DNA of 64,000 nt, taken from contig JAOVVO010000017.1 in assembly GCA_028564675.1 (NCBI GenBank), positions 186,001 to 250,000 of the forward strand, given 5' to 3'. The translations under genes were made by a program, and so were the position numbers. The stretch's first letter is position 1. Each line of letters starts with the position of its first letter. The notes under the pieces are model-generated. The model had not been told where the DNA came from. It did not search any database and saw only the letters and a list, made by a program, of their open reading frames with translations. This DNA comes from Onchocerca lupi (lineage: Eukaryota > Nematoda > Chromadorea > Rhabditida > Onchocercidae). Positions 23,950-38,900 of this stretch are shown one piece after another.

Positions 23950-26900
23950 TTAAAAGACAGCATTCCTAGTCGAATTTTCCGAATTGATTTTTTCAGTAAT
24001 TTCACAATGAAGGTTATATTCCTGATCGATACCAATATAAGAATCAGATAATATGAAAATCGTAAAAATATGTCGACCTCTGGAAAAAGTAAAGCAAATA
24101 ATTATTTACCATTTATAAATCAACGTTAACTATTTACGCCTTTCCTTATCCAGCTAACTTAAAATGTTTCATTATGTCACTGGCGACATTTCTGCTCAAT
24201 GCTAATACCTTCCGAGCTCATTACGACTTACTCAAAATACATCAAAATGTTTTAAATCAAAAAATATGCTAAACAACACTCAACATAATTTTAAAAATTA
24301 AAACTTCATTTTCTAAACAAAATATAATTACAAACTTTACGACAGAAAATTTTTTAATAATTGGAAAATTAAAATCTGAAATTATATTGGTAATTTACTT
24401 TTCAATTTATTAAAAATATAAAATTTCGAGGAAATTACTTCCTAAAAATTTCGTTCTTTTTTCTTGAATTACTAAAGAACGGAAACTTACAATTGTTTGG
24501 GCATTCTAAATGGTACAGCGAGTTGCTTGGAACCGGTAATCGATGATATTTTTTTGCAGCATAGCACTTCATCTGTATCTTTCTCACCAATGATCACAAT
24601 CCAGCCAGCATTTTTTTCTTTATGAAAACGTGGACAAAAGGCATCCGTTTCAAACTAAAATATCACTGCTTTATTCGACTGCTTAATTTTTTTTTTGGTT
24701 GAAGTAGAAATTTTGTCGTAAAATATTGAAAAGAAAAAATATTTACACTAAAAATGTTTCTTTATGAATTCTGATATCTGATTATAAGCATGAACATACT
24801 TTATATGGGCCAACCATTTCGACAGTGAATAACATACGATATAACATATCCGACTCAACAGTTATATATTTTGGCCATCGCTCATCTTGCAAATAATCGA
24901 TTTCGAAAACTTGATTTGCATTACATAACACACAGTTCCTCGGCTGTAATACTGGCCATTTCAAAAGAGCGTCAACAGCCTGGAATTATAAATATTACAA
25001 ATACAAAAATTGAATAATAAAATACCGTTGCTGCAAAAGCAAAAGAGATGAATAACATAAATTTAAGAACTCCAGAAAGATAACATGAGAGATTATAGAA
25101 AGGCAATATAATGCTAATGGAAAATCATAAGTAAAAGTAAGTATGAACACCAGAAAATATGAGCAAAAGAAAACGAAGATCTTAAACACATTATGCATAG
25201 CAAACTTCACTATGCATGATTACAAGCACTATTTTTCAGATTATAATCCAGCTATTGTTCACATCTTCTTCCAAGATTCTAGTCTCTGTATATTTTTAGT
25301 TTATTCTCTCAAACTGCACCCAATAAGTCAAAGTTAAAGGCAAATTTTGAAAAAGAAAAAATAGAAAAGATCAGTACCAAGCAGATAAAAGATATTAAAA
25401 TAAGTAAGAACCTCCGTTGCTTGACGCTCACTGATAACTGTCACATCCAGAAGTTTTTTGATAGTCTTTTTTCTTGCCTGTTCAATATTCGTTCTATCAA
25501 GACCAAAATGATTTTTTAGCACAGGTACTGTTGAATCAGCCCTATATAACAACGAAATTAACTTACTGAAAATACTGAACAAAACAAAGAGCTAAAAATA
25601 TTTTTGATACATGCAAATGGAACCAAAAATTTCGTCAAAACAACACTGCCATTTAGAAAAAAAAAAAATGAAACAAGGAACACCATTCACTTTTTTTCAG
25701 AATATTGTCTATTGAACACTACTGCTATAATTTTCACCACAAATAATCTAACCAAGGTTTGACAACATCAAATTTAATCAAATAGCAACGATGCAACGAC
25801 AGCAGTATGCCTAAATAATCGGTCAACATCATGACTTCTAGAAATTTTACATCCTGTACTTACCCTATTGCATCAATAATTTCCTCATTGAAATGAGGTA
25901 AGACCAATAAGGGATGGTCTGTATGCCAAGTAGCTTGGGCGATCATTTGCATCAAAATAACAATAGAAAGAGCAGTAGACAGCCATTTACGCAACAAACT
26001 TATGTCCAACATTGCCTAAAGATTTCAAAATATTCTAAAATTTGGCTAAATTTTTACATCATTTCCTAACTTCAAAGAACGACCACCCTGAATATAAGTT
26101 TGATAGCTTAAAAAAACTTCGCAAAGTTGGTGAAGAATTATTATCATTTACTCCCTAAATAATTTTTTTATTTACATATTATTTCCTCCCACTTTATTTC
26201 ATGATTTTATGCATTAATATGTTTTTTCAAAAACTGTTTGATGAGCTCAAAAAAACATTACATTTAAAATTCTCATACACTGATCTAGCATTGAGCGTTG
26301 ATCAGTGATGTAATCTGTCATCAACTTTATGCGACTTAAATGTGCTTCCAATAACAAAAAAGCTTTGGTATGTGAAGAATCCATGGCAGCATTAGCTGGT
26401 AATTTAAGCGGCATAATTTGTTGTAGATGCCTGAAATTACTGAAATTAATGAAACAAGTAGACTAAAGGCTTAAGTAGTAAATGATAATTTTTGAATTTA
26501 TATTAAATTATGAAAAACAAAGGTAAAAGAATTCAAGATCATGGTTTTTGCATTGCAATATTAACGATTAACGAAAAAAAAAAACTGACGCATTAATTTG
26601 GTCTTCATTGTGTCGAACAGGTATTTCATCATATTCCGGGCAATCCTGTAATAGCTTTGTTCAATCGCTTCGAAAAAAAAAATATTGATCCATTATTTTG
26701 GAATGAAATATAGAGCACAGCGACATGTTAAATAATGCTTCATATTTCAATCGTATTACTCTTCATCAAATTGTAGCAAAAAAGAAAAAAAAATGATTAA
26801 TAATTTATAAAGCTGAAAAATCAAAAAAATAGAACATACTGCCAAAACTTTCATGAGTTCTTCCATTGTTGCTGTGGGCGTAAGGGAGTTGGCAAAAAAT

Positions 26901-29900
26901 CGCACAGTTTTATGATTCAAATAATAAACGCTTGCTATGGTTCCAAGCGGCGCTGAAATAAGTGATTGTTCTTCCTGAAATTTAATGCATGAAACCAATT
27001 TAGCTATGAATCCACAAAGCATAATTTAAAACACTGCTTTTATGAAAATAATTTCCAAATCTTTGTATATCGCATCACCTTACCAGGAAAAAAAATTTTT
27101 TTGGCAGTGCCAATTCGATTTGGCAAGAAAATTATATTCTAACAACTTCTAATTTTACGGTATACAAAAAAGATTCCTTATATACATTAAAAAAAAGAAA
27201 AAAAAAACATACTTCATCAACTGTAATACAATTAGAAAGCACAAGTTCTTCAATACAGCTATCAACTATTTCCACAAGAAATTGTGTTAAAGCTTCCGAT
27301 GTCATATCCACAATACCGTAATAACTACAAACAATAAAAATAATATGGATTTTGCTATTCATTTAAACTCAGCTTGTCGCTAAAATCGTGAGATAAAAGA
27401 AGAGAACCAGTGATTTCCTTGTTTTAAATTTAACATTTCGTCTTTGCTTAGTTAATTGTGAAATCATTTTTTTGTCTATTAAGTGAATGAGCTTTAAAAA
27501 AAAGCTCGCTTTCATCATGCGCTAACCACACGCGCATTCATTCTCATGCACTAACAAAGACGCAACTCCTGCGATAAAATGGAGCTTTCTTGTAGCCCGA
27601 AAAAGAAAGAGAAAGCCCTGAACACAAAATCATTTCAAAGGATGGGTAACAGTAGTTCGGCTGAATGATACAGCTCGGATATTGGGTTTTTCTTTTATTG
27701 TGTAACCATATCTCCTTTTCATCGTATTATGTTCTCTTAATAAAAGTTGTCCCTTTGTTATTGAATTTTTGATATAAGTGTTATTGATATAATTGCTGAA
27801 TTCATCAATTAACAAATTTATCATAATTAAGGTTTAATTATCCAAGTTTTTGAGTTCGTTTCTAAATGAGTGAAATAACAAAATTGAAGAAACCTGTGAA
27901 ATGAAAAGCAGAATACACCCTAACAATTTTGTCACAATCAGAAAGAAACAGCGAACAGTTGAACAAAGTAATACTTAAACTTTTCATAATTTTAGAATTA
28001 AATCCAAATCTAATGCTATCGGTTCGAAAAAGGGGAATTTCGTTGCTATGAAACCATCTCATACAAAATTCTTTTACCTTGGATTTGCAAAAAGACGACG
28101 ATAAAGGTATGTATTAGCAATATATTCCATTACATGCTGCTTTGAAGCAATAGTTCCAGCGTAAATTTCAGCATTCACATGATTTGGCAATGCTGTGAGT
28201 AAACTAAAATGATGAAGAATGACATGGATTTTTTCAAAACTCCAAGAATTTTTTGGCAAAGGAAGAGCAGACGGGAGAGTATTGATTTTTTCTTGCATAT
28301 TTTTTCATATAGAGGTACTGATAATTATGAAAATTAATGTATACGATTTGTAACTGTTTAAGATTTGTGACTGTTTGAAAATAAAATTTATACCTTTGCA
28401 CGAAAACTAAGTTAAGTAATTAAATACGAAACAAAAAGTATAGTTCATTTAAAATTAGCAAAAGATTATCTTAAAAAAATAATGGAGATAAATAAAAACA
28501 TGCTCATTAGATCGATGATCTAATCCCATCCCTCTATACCAAAACAGAATTAGCCTCTTGATAAATAATGATTGAAAAAAAGGAATAATTTCAACGATTC
28601 ACCTTGACTCCACCGGAAAAGGTTCATAGAGGAAACGCTTATAGAAATTTTTCTTAATATCCTGAACATAAATTACAGCAACAGCAGAATTATCAAATTG
28701 TGGTCGACCAGCACGACCTATCATTTGCAAAACATCTAAAAATTCATTTTCAGTGAATTCAAAATTCAAAATTTCCATAATAGATCACTAAGATATTCCG
28801 AATATTAATTAAGTCTTTTTAATCTCATGAGCCCTCTTGTCTACCTTATAAGTTTTATTAATCTCAGTTTACGAGAACGAAAAATTATTTATAATGATTT
28901 TCAATGTATGTTAGGAATAGTTTAGTTCATTATAATGCTTACAGTTGTACTTGACAAAGAAATAAAGTTTATTTCGAATAAGATAATTTGCAAGAGAAAT
29001 ATGCTTAACATAAGAGATCAAACATACCAGTAACTGGGAAATCAATATACTTGTGAGTTTTCCCATCGTAATATTCGGTTCCTTTAATAATAACCAAATG
29101 TGCCGGCATATTAATGCCCCATGCTAAAGTTGCTGTAGCCACCACGACTTGAATCTTTTTTTCCACATAAAGCTGAAATTTGAAAATTATTTCAACATAA
29201 AATAAAAGAGACATACCTCACTCTCATTCTTTTTAAAATTCCACCAAATATAAAATAATGAATATTGTACTGAACCGTAGGAATTTTCATTGTGAAAAAG
29301 AGTAATTCTTCATGACAGCACAAAATAAAAAAAAAGCTTGCATGCATAGCAAAACTGAATATGTCAATTCTACAGTCTAGTCTTGATCTCGGCTAAATAT
29401 CGTTTGACTGAAGAGCATTTCCATAATATTCATCTACTACTGCAAAATCGAAGATAAAAGAGAGCATACCTTCGTCTTTTCCTCTTATTTCTTGGATATA
29501 TAGAAAAGAATACTGAAATACTTAAATTGGAAAATCAAGACAAAATTTTAATGAAAAATGAAATTCAAACTTTATTACTCGTTCAACAATATTCTTTTCG
29601 TGCTGCTGCAGACCGGCATGATGCATTCCTACGCCGAACGGTAACGTTAATTTTAAATTCTCATCTTTTATTGTTGTGATCAGTTGCTCAAGCTGTAATA
29701 AAATGATGTGTCAAGATATTTAATGAAGGAGATTCTGATATTTTTCTCTTTTTTTTTCTTTTTTTTGGAAGACAAAAGTTCTGCACTTAATCTGGAATAA
29801 TTTTTCATCTTTTAATCATTTTAAACAAATGTTTCTTCAAAAATACTCTTTTTACGAATACTATAAACAATGTCATCAAAAATATTAACTTCCTGAAAGT

Positions 29901-32900
29901 TGAAAAACTATTCATAACGTTGTTGATAGGGTTTCTATAACTTTCCCGAGAGACCTGATCTTTATTTCATACTTCATATTGTATCTAAGTGACAAAGTTT
30001 TACTAGAATAACGAAATTTACAACCAGATTATTTCATTATAAAATTAATTCGTATGAAATCGATGGAAATTTTATACACCTCTTCCATATCCATGTGAAG
30101 CCATTGTCGCGGATCATCATCTGTAACGAGTTGAGAAACAAATGCCATTGCCGTTAATCGCGTTTGTCGCCTTGATGCCACAAATACGAGAGCTGGTTTA
30201 TAAGGAGAATAACTTTTGATTGCTGAAGAAAAATCTAATGAGCACGGAAAGAAAATCGGAACATTTATGAAGTTTTAGCGCAGGGAAAAATCAATTAAAA
30301 ATGGAAATTTTCCTCAGATTATTGATATGGATTTGATTAGAAAGAAGAGTGATCATTTACCAATAACGAATGGACGAAAAATTTTTTGAGGTAAAAAACA
30401 CCTTTGAAAGCTGGTCGATTCATCAAAGCCATTCGAGGGCAATAATGTCGACCTGGGAAACCAGCAATGTGCACTTCAATAGGCACAGGTCGCACGTTTG
30501 GTCGAAAATTGAAAAGCCCAGTCTAAATTATTCTTTCATAAACAAAGCACGTAAGATTCATCATGTTCCAATCATTTGAGCGATGCTCTAATTGAAAAGA
30601 AAAAAAAACACTTATTTTTTTAAACTCACATCTGCAACACCTAACCATTCCGCCACATCGCCTGCATTAGCAAGAGCAGTAGAAAGACCAACTACACGAA
30701 CAGAACTGTGCGATTCTTGTTTTGCAGCCATCAACTTTAATCTAAAAAAAATTCCTGAATTTTAAACTTGCAATAATTGAGATGAAAGTACAGAGCATCA
30801 AGATATCAGGAATCAAAAATAAATTATTTGAGACCAACCTTGTTATAATTGCTTCCAATACAGCACCTCTTTCAACACCTAGAAGATGAATTTCATCAAC
30901 AACTACTAGCGCCACATCCTTAACATATTGACGAATTTCCCAACTACGCGTTATACCGTCCCACTTTTCTGGTGTCGTGATCACAATTTTAGCTGAACTC
31001 AAGCTGCGAATATCTGGTGAATGATCACCGGTAAGTTCAACTGTTCTAAAAAACTCATGTTGAGCAGACCATACTTTTTAAATCTTAGAAATAATGGAAT
31101 TCACAGTTGAAAGATCGATACTTTCCGGAAGCACAAGCATCCCATAGATTGTTCAACGAAAAGCAAATGAATGATGATATAGCTGTATAGCCAGAATAGA
31201 AAATAAAAAATACGAAAATTAATTTTAATCTAAAGAAATGGTAGAAAATTCCGTAAAATAAAATATAATAAACTGCAGAAATGTAAACCTAATATCTAGT
31301 CTTCGAAATTTTTTATCCCAATCAGAAACGCGCTCGCGTACCAAAGCTTTTAACGGTGCAATGTACACACACTGCAAACACGTTATTTCTTTAAAAAAAG
31401 AAAAAATAATCAAATGTGTGAGCTAAGTGATAATTTAAAATAATTTTACAGACCTCATATGAAAAGAATTCTAACTTTTCAGAAATATATATAAATAGTA
31501 AAAGAATCCAAATTTAACTAAATTTCGTCAAATCCTTTGTAGGAAAAGCAATACTTTCAAAAAAAAAAAAAAAAATCCAAGAAAGCTTCAATGAGTTACC
31601 TTTTTATCTGGATATTCACGAAAAATACGATACATGGCCAACTCAGCACAAAGAGTTTTACCAGAACCCGTTGGTGCGCCTATTAAAGCATTTTGATCTG
31701 TATTATACAAACAGTGGAAAACCTATAATGGAATTAATTTATAAATTGTTTTGCAAAAAAAATCTTGAAGAAATTTCAAAGAATGGAGAAAATGAGAAAG
31801 AAAAAAAGATTTTAAAAATAGTCAGAAAAACCTGTGTCTGCACTGGATTAAAAAATTGAAAATTGTATATCGATTTGAATGCCTCATTTTTCAGAGCCGT
31901 TAGTGGTAACGGATCCAAATCCAGCAAATCTGTAATTATAAGCATATTACTCCTTTAATTAACAGAAAACTAAACCAGTAGGATGACTTGAAATATTAAA
32001 AAAAGAACACTATGAATCATAGCTCATAACAAGCGAAGTTAGAATTATGAACGAAGGCAGCATGCTTCAATTTTCATAAAAAATGGAAAAAACTGCAGAG
32101 AAGATAAATAAATATATAATCTGACAAGAAAGAGAAATTCATAACCCGTATTCGGACGATGTGAAGATGGTAAAACACAATTATGCATCGAAATAGGGAC
32201 AACACTATCATCGACCACATATCGATCGTTTGAAACTCGCACTTGATAATTATGAGTTAACTGCTGATCTCTGATTGGTATCGTGAAAATGAGATTTTGT
32301 GATTCACTATTACGAACCTACAAAAGAAAAAGTGGTGGTGCAAAAACATCATATAAATAAAGTCATAATTTCGGCATGTGCAATATATATAACAAAAAAT
32401 ATGTTGATTTAGAAGTAATCACTGTGGCATATCAGTTTGGCAGGGTTTAGCTAATAATATCATAAAATCACTTAAAAATTAAAGAAAGAAACATTATTTA
32501 CAAACCTTATTCCTATTAACCACGATCTGGTCATGATGAATGATCATGTTTTCATGAATATCTTCAACAAAAACCCAGAAAACTTGAATACCGGTTGAAC
32601 CAAGAAACTTTTCATGCCAAATGAAATCTGGCGTTAAAGTCACAGTCACTTGAATGATTGTGCTATAAAGCAATCAAATCACTTATAAATTAGAGACTGG
32701 ATGCTCCAGAATGAATAGATTATTTCTGGCTCCTAATTTTTTGAAAGTATTTTTACTAAGACTCTTTTTGCCAATCTTTAAAAGTTTATTTTATTGAAAG
32801 GAATATTAAGTCTCTTCAGTTTATTAGTAACATCTTCTTAGTGAACATAAAAAAGACTCTCACTGTCTTGAAACTTGAGACACAAACAGAACTTTTTCTT

Positions 32901-35900
32901 TTATATTTTCGGAGAATATATTCCCTTAGCAAAGTACAGAAATTTAGAAATTTACGAAAAAAAGCTTGATGAAAGTACTTTCAAATAAAATAAGAAATGA
33001 GAAGTGATTGCAAAAAAATCTGTTGAAACTATGATAAACTTTTGGTTCAAAACTTGCAAAAATCATCCAGCTGGTCAATGAAAGATATTACAAACTTTGT
33101 AACAGGCTTGACTGAGGCCTCCAAATACATTACCGGCAGCATGCGCACTGCTTCATACAGTTTTTGTCCATCGCAACTTAACATATTTCCTAAATAAGTC
33201 CATTTATGATTAATAATATTTTCCACTAGTCTTTAGTGGAAAAAAAACAACTTTATTTGTGAATTAATTTTCTACTTAGGTAAATAAAATCATTGAAGTT
33301 AAGAAAAAAGGAATCTTTCTTTACCAAGTTCTTTTGCACTCATTTCAAAGAGCTGATAATGAGAAAGCTTCCTTCGTTCAATTTTTTGAATCCAGTCTGC
33401 CCGGATAAGCTCATTGAGTTGTCTAAAAGACAAATTGTAAACTTGATTAAAAAATTGATTTATCAGTTATTTTCATGTCAGAATATAGTCCTTTTCTCAT
33501 TTCAGATGAGTAAAAGGAAAAATTGAGAGGAAAAGCAAGAATAAGAATGAAGGAATTCACAGTCATAGCTACGCATGAAATGCAGACTCTTAAAAATTAC
33601 CTCAATGGTGTCTGAAACGACCAAACTTGTTTATCAAAACATTTCGCCATAGCCAACGTTGCATTAGCTGCTTGAGCCCATCCTTTTCTTAAAGTTATTT
33701 CAAACATTGCACGACACAGTCGACCACAATTTTGTTGAACAAACATTAATTCCGAAACAAGTGAATGATTGCGAATGAATGCTCGTGAAATATAAGCCTG
33801 TAAAGAAACCAGGCAATATCCACAGAACTTGATATTCTTGTAACGAAATGATTTATTTATTGTTTACCTGGATCAAACAGTTTATTTTTCCAGATACAGT
33901 TGCCAAGGCACCTTTTTTCAAGCGCAAAGGACAAGAAGTTTGCACAAGTTCTTCTAGTTCCATTGTTTCTTCTTCTCGCACCTCAATTAAAAGAAATTTA
34001 AATCCAAGATTAGAATAAACAAATTTACTTAATATAAGACACTAAAAAACAAGTTTTCAATACTGCCACGAATATCTGACAATTGCGCCAAACATTTACT
34101 AATTACTCGATCACTCGTGGAATGGATTTCTCATTAAGGAAAAAAGCTTAGGATACAAACCATTAAAGCATTTCTATCAACACGATTTTATTAGATTTTT
34201 GAAACTTTAAATATATTATTCTTCACAATCTGATACTCTAAAAAAAAAGTTTTTGACCAGATTTAGTATGAAGATAAGGAACCAAAAACATTTCAATTGA
34301 TTAAAAGAATTGGCCATCAGTTCTTGAATAGACTACTGATAGAGATACTAAAATAAAAAATAAGAAACACAACTTACCTTAATTTGATCAAATTCTGTTG
34401 CTGATGCAATTAGCGATAATATCATATCGTCGCTCATAAATGCTTCCAATTTTAGTCCTCCCACTCCATTCATAAATACTTCAACTGTTTCATATTTTAT
34501 ATAATAGTTTGAAGCTATTCGTCCAAGATCTGTTGGGGCCAAGTAACCATTTCTCAAGATAATTTATATAATATTTCATATGCGCTATTAAATAAAGCTG
34601 GATTTTTGAAATTATTGTAATCAATGATACTAAAATAAAAATTCAATACTTCATATTTTCTTATCACTACATCATCCACTGGTAAACTAAAAATTACAGT
34701 TCTGAAACTTACATACTATCAAATCTAATCATTTGATTTTTATCCAATTTCTCGGCTGCTTCTATCATCATTTGAGTTAAATATTCATATAAATCTGGGT
34801 CACGTACTAGCTGTTCCCGAGATATTCCGTATGCAATAGGATTTAATTTAGCTCGAATGAAAAAATATGTATACTTAAGCCATTCGACAGCTTCAGGGAT
34901 ACTTGACACTGTTCCTGAAACATCCTAGATTCTTATTTCTATTCATAATTGTAGAAATGAGAATCTAAAGTATTTCAAGGTACAATAAACATTAATATTA
35001 TAGTATAATGCAAACAGAAGAAGGAACCCATTAATAGCAGTTTATTACGAAGTTATCTTCGAAGTAAATTTGACTAGGGCTTACTGTTAAATAAACTTCA
35101 GGAATGAAAACAAAAAAAGAGACTGGAATAAGGAAATATAAAAAGTATTAATAAAAGCTGCCACTGCATACTGCTGTACAAATATTTGGGAGATATCATT
35201 AAAAAGAAAATGAACCTAAAGAGATTTCGGCATTCAGATTATCGTTAATTCGTGACATAAATTTGCTTTCAATAGGTACTTGGCGAAGCAGCATATTCAA
35301 ATACTGTGGCATACTTTTCTTCCACGTTATGATTATGCCATGCCCTATAATTCCTCCACTTAATAAATGAATTTAGTTTTAAAGCCTATATTTAATAATA
35401 ATTCAGTACAATATCCATCAAATTGTATCAGAAATTAAATGAGCCGTAAATGAGTGTTTGTAATGTAATTATACGATTAGTGGTTTAGTTTTGGCTGATT
35501 AAAAGCCGATCCTTATTATTTACCTGAACTTTCATATTGTGGACGGCCAGCTCGACCAAAAATTTGTTGCACGTCGAGAACGCCCATATCACAGAAAGCG
35601 CCTTTCTGAACATCGAAGATTTCAGTGCCCTAAAAGATTTTGCATTATCTGATTTGAAATTTGCAAAAATCTCATAAATCTTGAAATCTTTACGTAATCA
35701 TACAGACTGCGCAACTTTTCAATCGTTGTCTGTTTGAACAATTCAGTCTGAGCTATTTTCAATTTTTAGTTCTTTCTTGAGGTTTATCACTTGCAGCAAA
35801 TTTTTGGTTCTTGAAATACAGCTTGCATTTTAATAGTCCTTAATTTTTCATGATAACACAGAGAGTCTCTAGTTTTTCATCATAACTCAAAATTTTACCA

Positions 35901-38900
35901 GTTTAAACAAAAACTAAAAAATTTGATCCCAAATGAAGACTGAAAATGCTACCCGAATGACAACAGCATGCGCCGGCAAATTAATACCCCAGGCAAGAGT
36001 TGAAGTACAAAAAAGCACAGTAATATATCCATTAGCGAAGAACTTTTCAGTCATCAAACGTTCTCGGCGCGGTAAGCCAGCATGATGGATACCAAAGCCG
36101 AGGCGGAAAAATTCCGTTAAAATACCATTCTTGCAATTTTGCATCTGAAAATATATATTTTCTTTATTTGGATTCGTTTCCAATGCCGATACGTGTGTCT
36201 GTTAAATTTTGCTGGGATTTATTACCACCGTATCTTTCTTGACGAAATTTTTTTAATATCACAACGGTGCACATTCATACATAATGGTTTAAGAGATGCG
36301 ATTGTTTGCTGTCGCTGCCTATTCTATTAACGATATCTATCTATTCATATGTTTATTCATTTGCAATTATGCAATTGATATCTTTTAAAAGGTGCACGTA
36401 AAAGAAAATCTCTGAGGTTACCGATTTCATCGCACTAATGTACTGAGATGAACCAATGCTTGCGGGCAGAAAATGATTTGATTCTCCCTAAATCATTGGT
36501 TTTTGAAATTCATAAAGATATTTTTAGTCGACTATCAATAAAATAGAAATAAAATGATTTCAGAGCTTATAAATGATTATGATGTTTTTTATATTTCATT
36601 CAGTATAATATAAACTATTCAATATAATGTTGACAGAAATATATGGCACAAAAATATGAAACATATAGGAATAAAACCTTTTTGGCAGCTTCATCTCGGA
36701 AAGTTGTGGCCAATTTTGTTGTAGCATTACGCGCAGTTACGAAAACAAGGACCTGATGTCCTTTACTCACAAATTGATGCACTTTTTCGTAACACACTTC
36801 ATCCATTTCACGCATCAAATTTGGTCCTGTACTTTGCGGATTACGAACACCAATAAAACTAAAAAAAATGCTGTAAAATATAAGTATTAAAATCCTGTAT
36901 TAACAAAGATTCAATCAAAAATCGCGTAATTTACTGTATATTGCATTATAAATCCTCATTCCTATTTAATGCATCTTATAGCAATATTTGCAATTTCCGA
37001 TTATTTGAATTTGAATCTTTTAGCTGCACTTTTAAAAAATCGAGATAGAGAAAATGACCAAATCGACCAATATTACGTTTGTGAAAGTGGAACTGGTCGA
37101 AAGCGGCCGTCGAAGAAAAACATCCCTTTGCGAGGATTCACATGCAAAAACTTTGCAACATCGATGTAATTGGGTAACGTAGCAGAAAGTCCGATAATTC
37201 GAACACCTTGCTGACTTATTTCGACCTAAAATTAGTGACATATAACCGGCGGTCTGCAGATGAAATAATTATAAAAAAATAATTTTTTAATAATATAAAT
37301 CTTTTACTATACTGACATGAACTGCTCATGTTATTATCAACTATTGCACATGAATAATCAAATTAATAAAACAACCTGAACATTAGTATAATCTTAGATG
37401 TTATTTAAATTTCATCAGAAATAGAACACTGCTGATATAACTATTTCAGATCATCAACCTCAATGAATTTTGTATTTGTATCATCTTTAAGAAAAAAGTG
37501 GTACACTTAAAACAAATATAAGAGATTTCTTAAAAAATTAAATTTATGCAAATGGGAACCTGTCGAAGCATTCTTGCTACAATGGTTTCAATCACAGGCC
37601 CCCGATCATCGTGTAATAAATGAATTTCATCGATAATCAATAATCGTACCATTCTTATGAATGGTAAATCGATAGCTTTCCGTGTCACAACATCCCATTT
37701 CTCGGGAGTGAGAACAAGCATCTATGGAAAATAGATATTTCTCACATAAGTTTCTGTCATATGAAAAAGATATTGATAATCCAACACAATCACTAGTAAT
37801 GTGACATGTTAGTGCATGTCATTGACTTGCTGGTATCAAATGGCCAAAATTGTGAAAAAAAATGAGTAGATAAATGTAGAAGACACTTTTCAAGTTTATC
37901 GAAGCATGCCTAAATATGTCCGATAAACTTCGCTATTCCTGAATTTTTTCCAGTTTTGACAAATAAATTAGAAATATCAAACAACGAATTTATGATTTTT
38001 TCCTAAATCTATTATCAATGAATACTTTAATTTATCATATAAAAAAATGAGTACATCAATTCTTTTAACAATCTCCAAAATATAAGCTTAGTTTTTCCTT
38101 TTAAATACTTAATTTTAGTCTATTCTTATTTAATTTCATTTTTCCAAGTTAAATAAAAACAGTTCCCTACCTGTGTTTCAGCAATTTCTTTCCTTGAAAG
38201 TGCTGTGTCACCAGTTAGTTCACGCACACGCAAATTTAATGGAGCTAGTCGCTTTGCAAAATTCATTGTCATTTCAGTTGCCAATGCTTTCATTGGGGCG
38301 ATATAAACAATCTGCAACAGCTTTGGAAATATTTGACAAAATTTTCAGAAATAATGAATTTTATAAAATGATTAAGATATTACAGTAGCAATTTAGATGC
38401 GAAAAATCAGATTATTTCCATAAACATAGTATTCATAATTTTATCATGTTATCAGTTAACAAAATCATACTTTGAAGTCATTTTTGCAAATTACACCATT
38501 GTTCATGTAACCATGTACCGTGTTCAAAATTGCTAACAGTGCAATATTCGTTTTGCCTAAATATTTAAACATCTATTTCAATTCCATCTACTTGAAAAAC
38601 AGATTACAATCTTGTAGACGTACAAGGGTTTAACCTTTTTGATGGTTTCTCTATCAAATTTCTTATTTAAAACCTGACTGTAAAATAAGACTTGAAGTTC
38701 AGGAAACTCACTGCTTCAAATTAATTATTCTTAATCAAACAATAAAAAAAGACATACATTAAATTAAATAGTTTATTTCTACTAAATTAATATCCCTATT
38801 CCAATAACATCATACCTGCACCGGTTGGAGCGCAAATCAACAAATTTTCTTGTGATTTGTAAGCTTGCGTAAACACCAGCGATTGAACAATATTAAGCTT

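Noticed and set aside
33096..33189. Apparent read-through of ASCC3 exon 20 to a stop (FVISFIDQLDDF)
   Set aside because: A GT donor at ACAAA|GTTTGT joins in phase to the next exon and restores the conserved Sec63-domain sequence, so the read-through is intronic.
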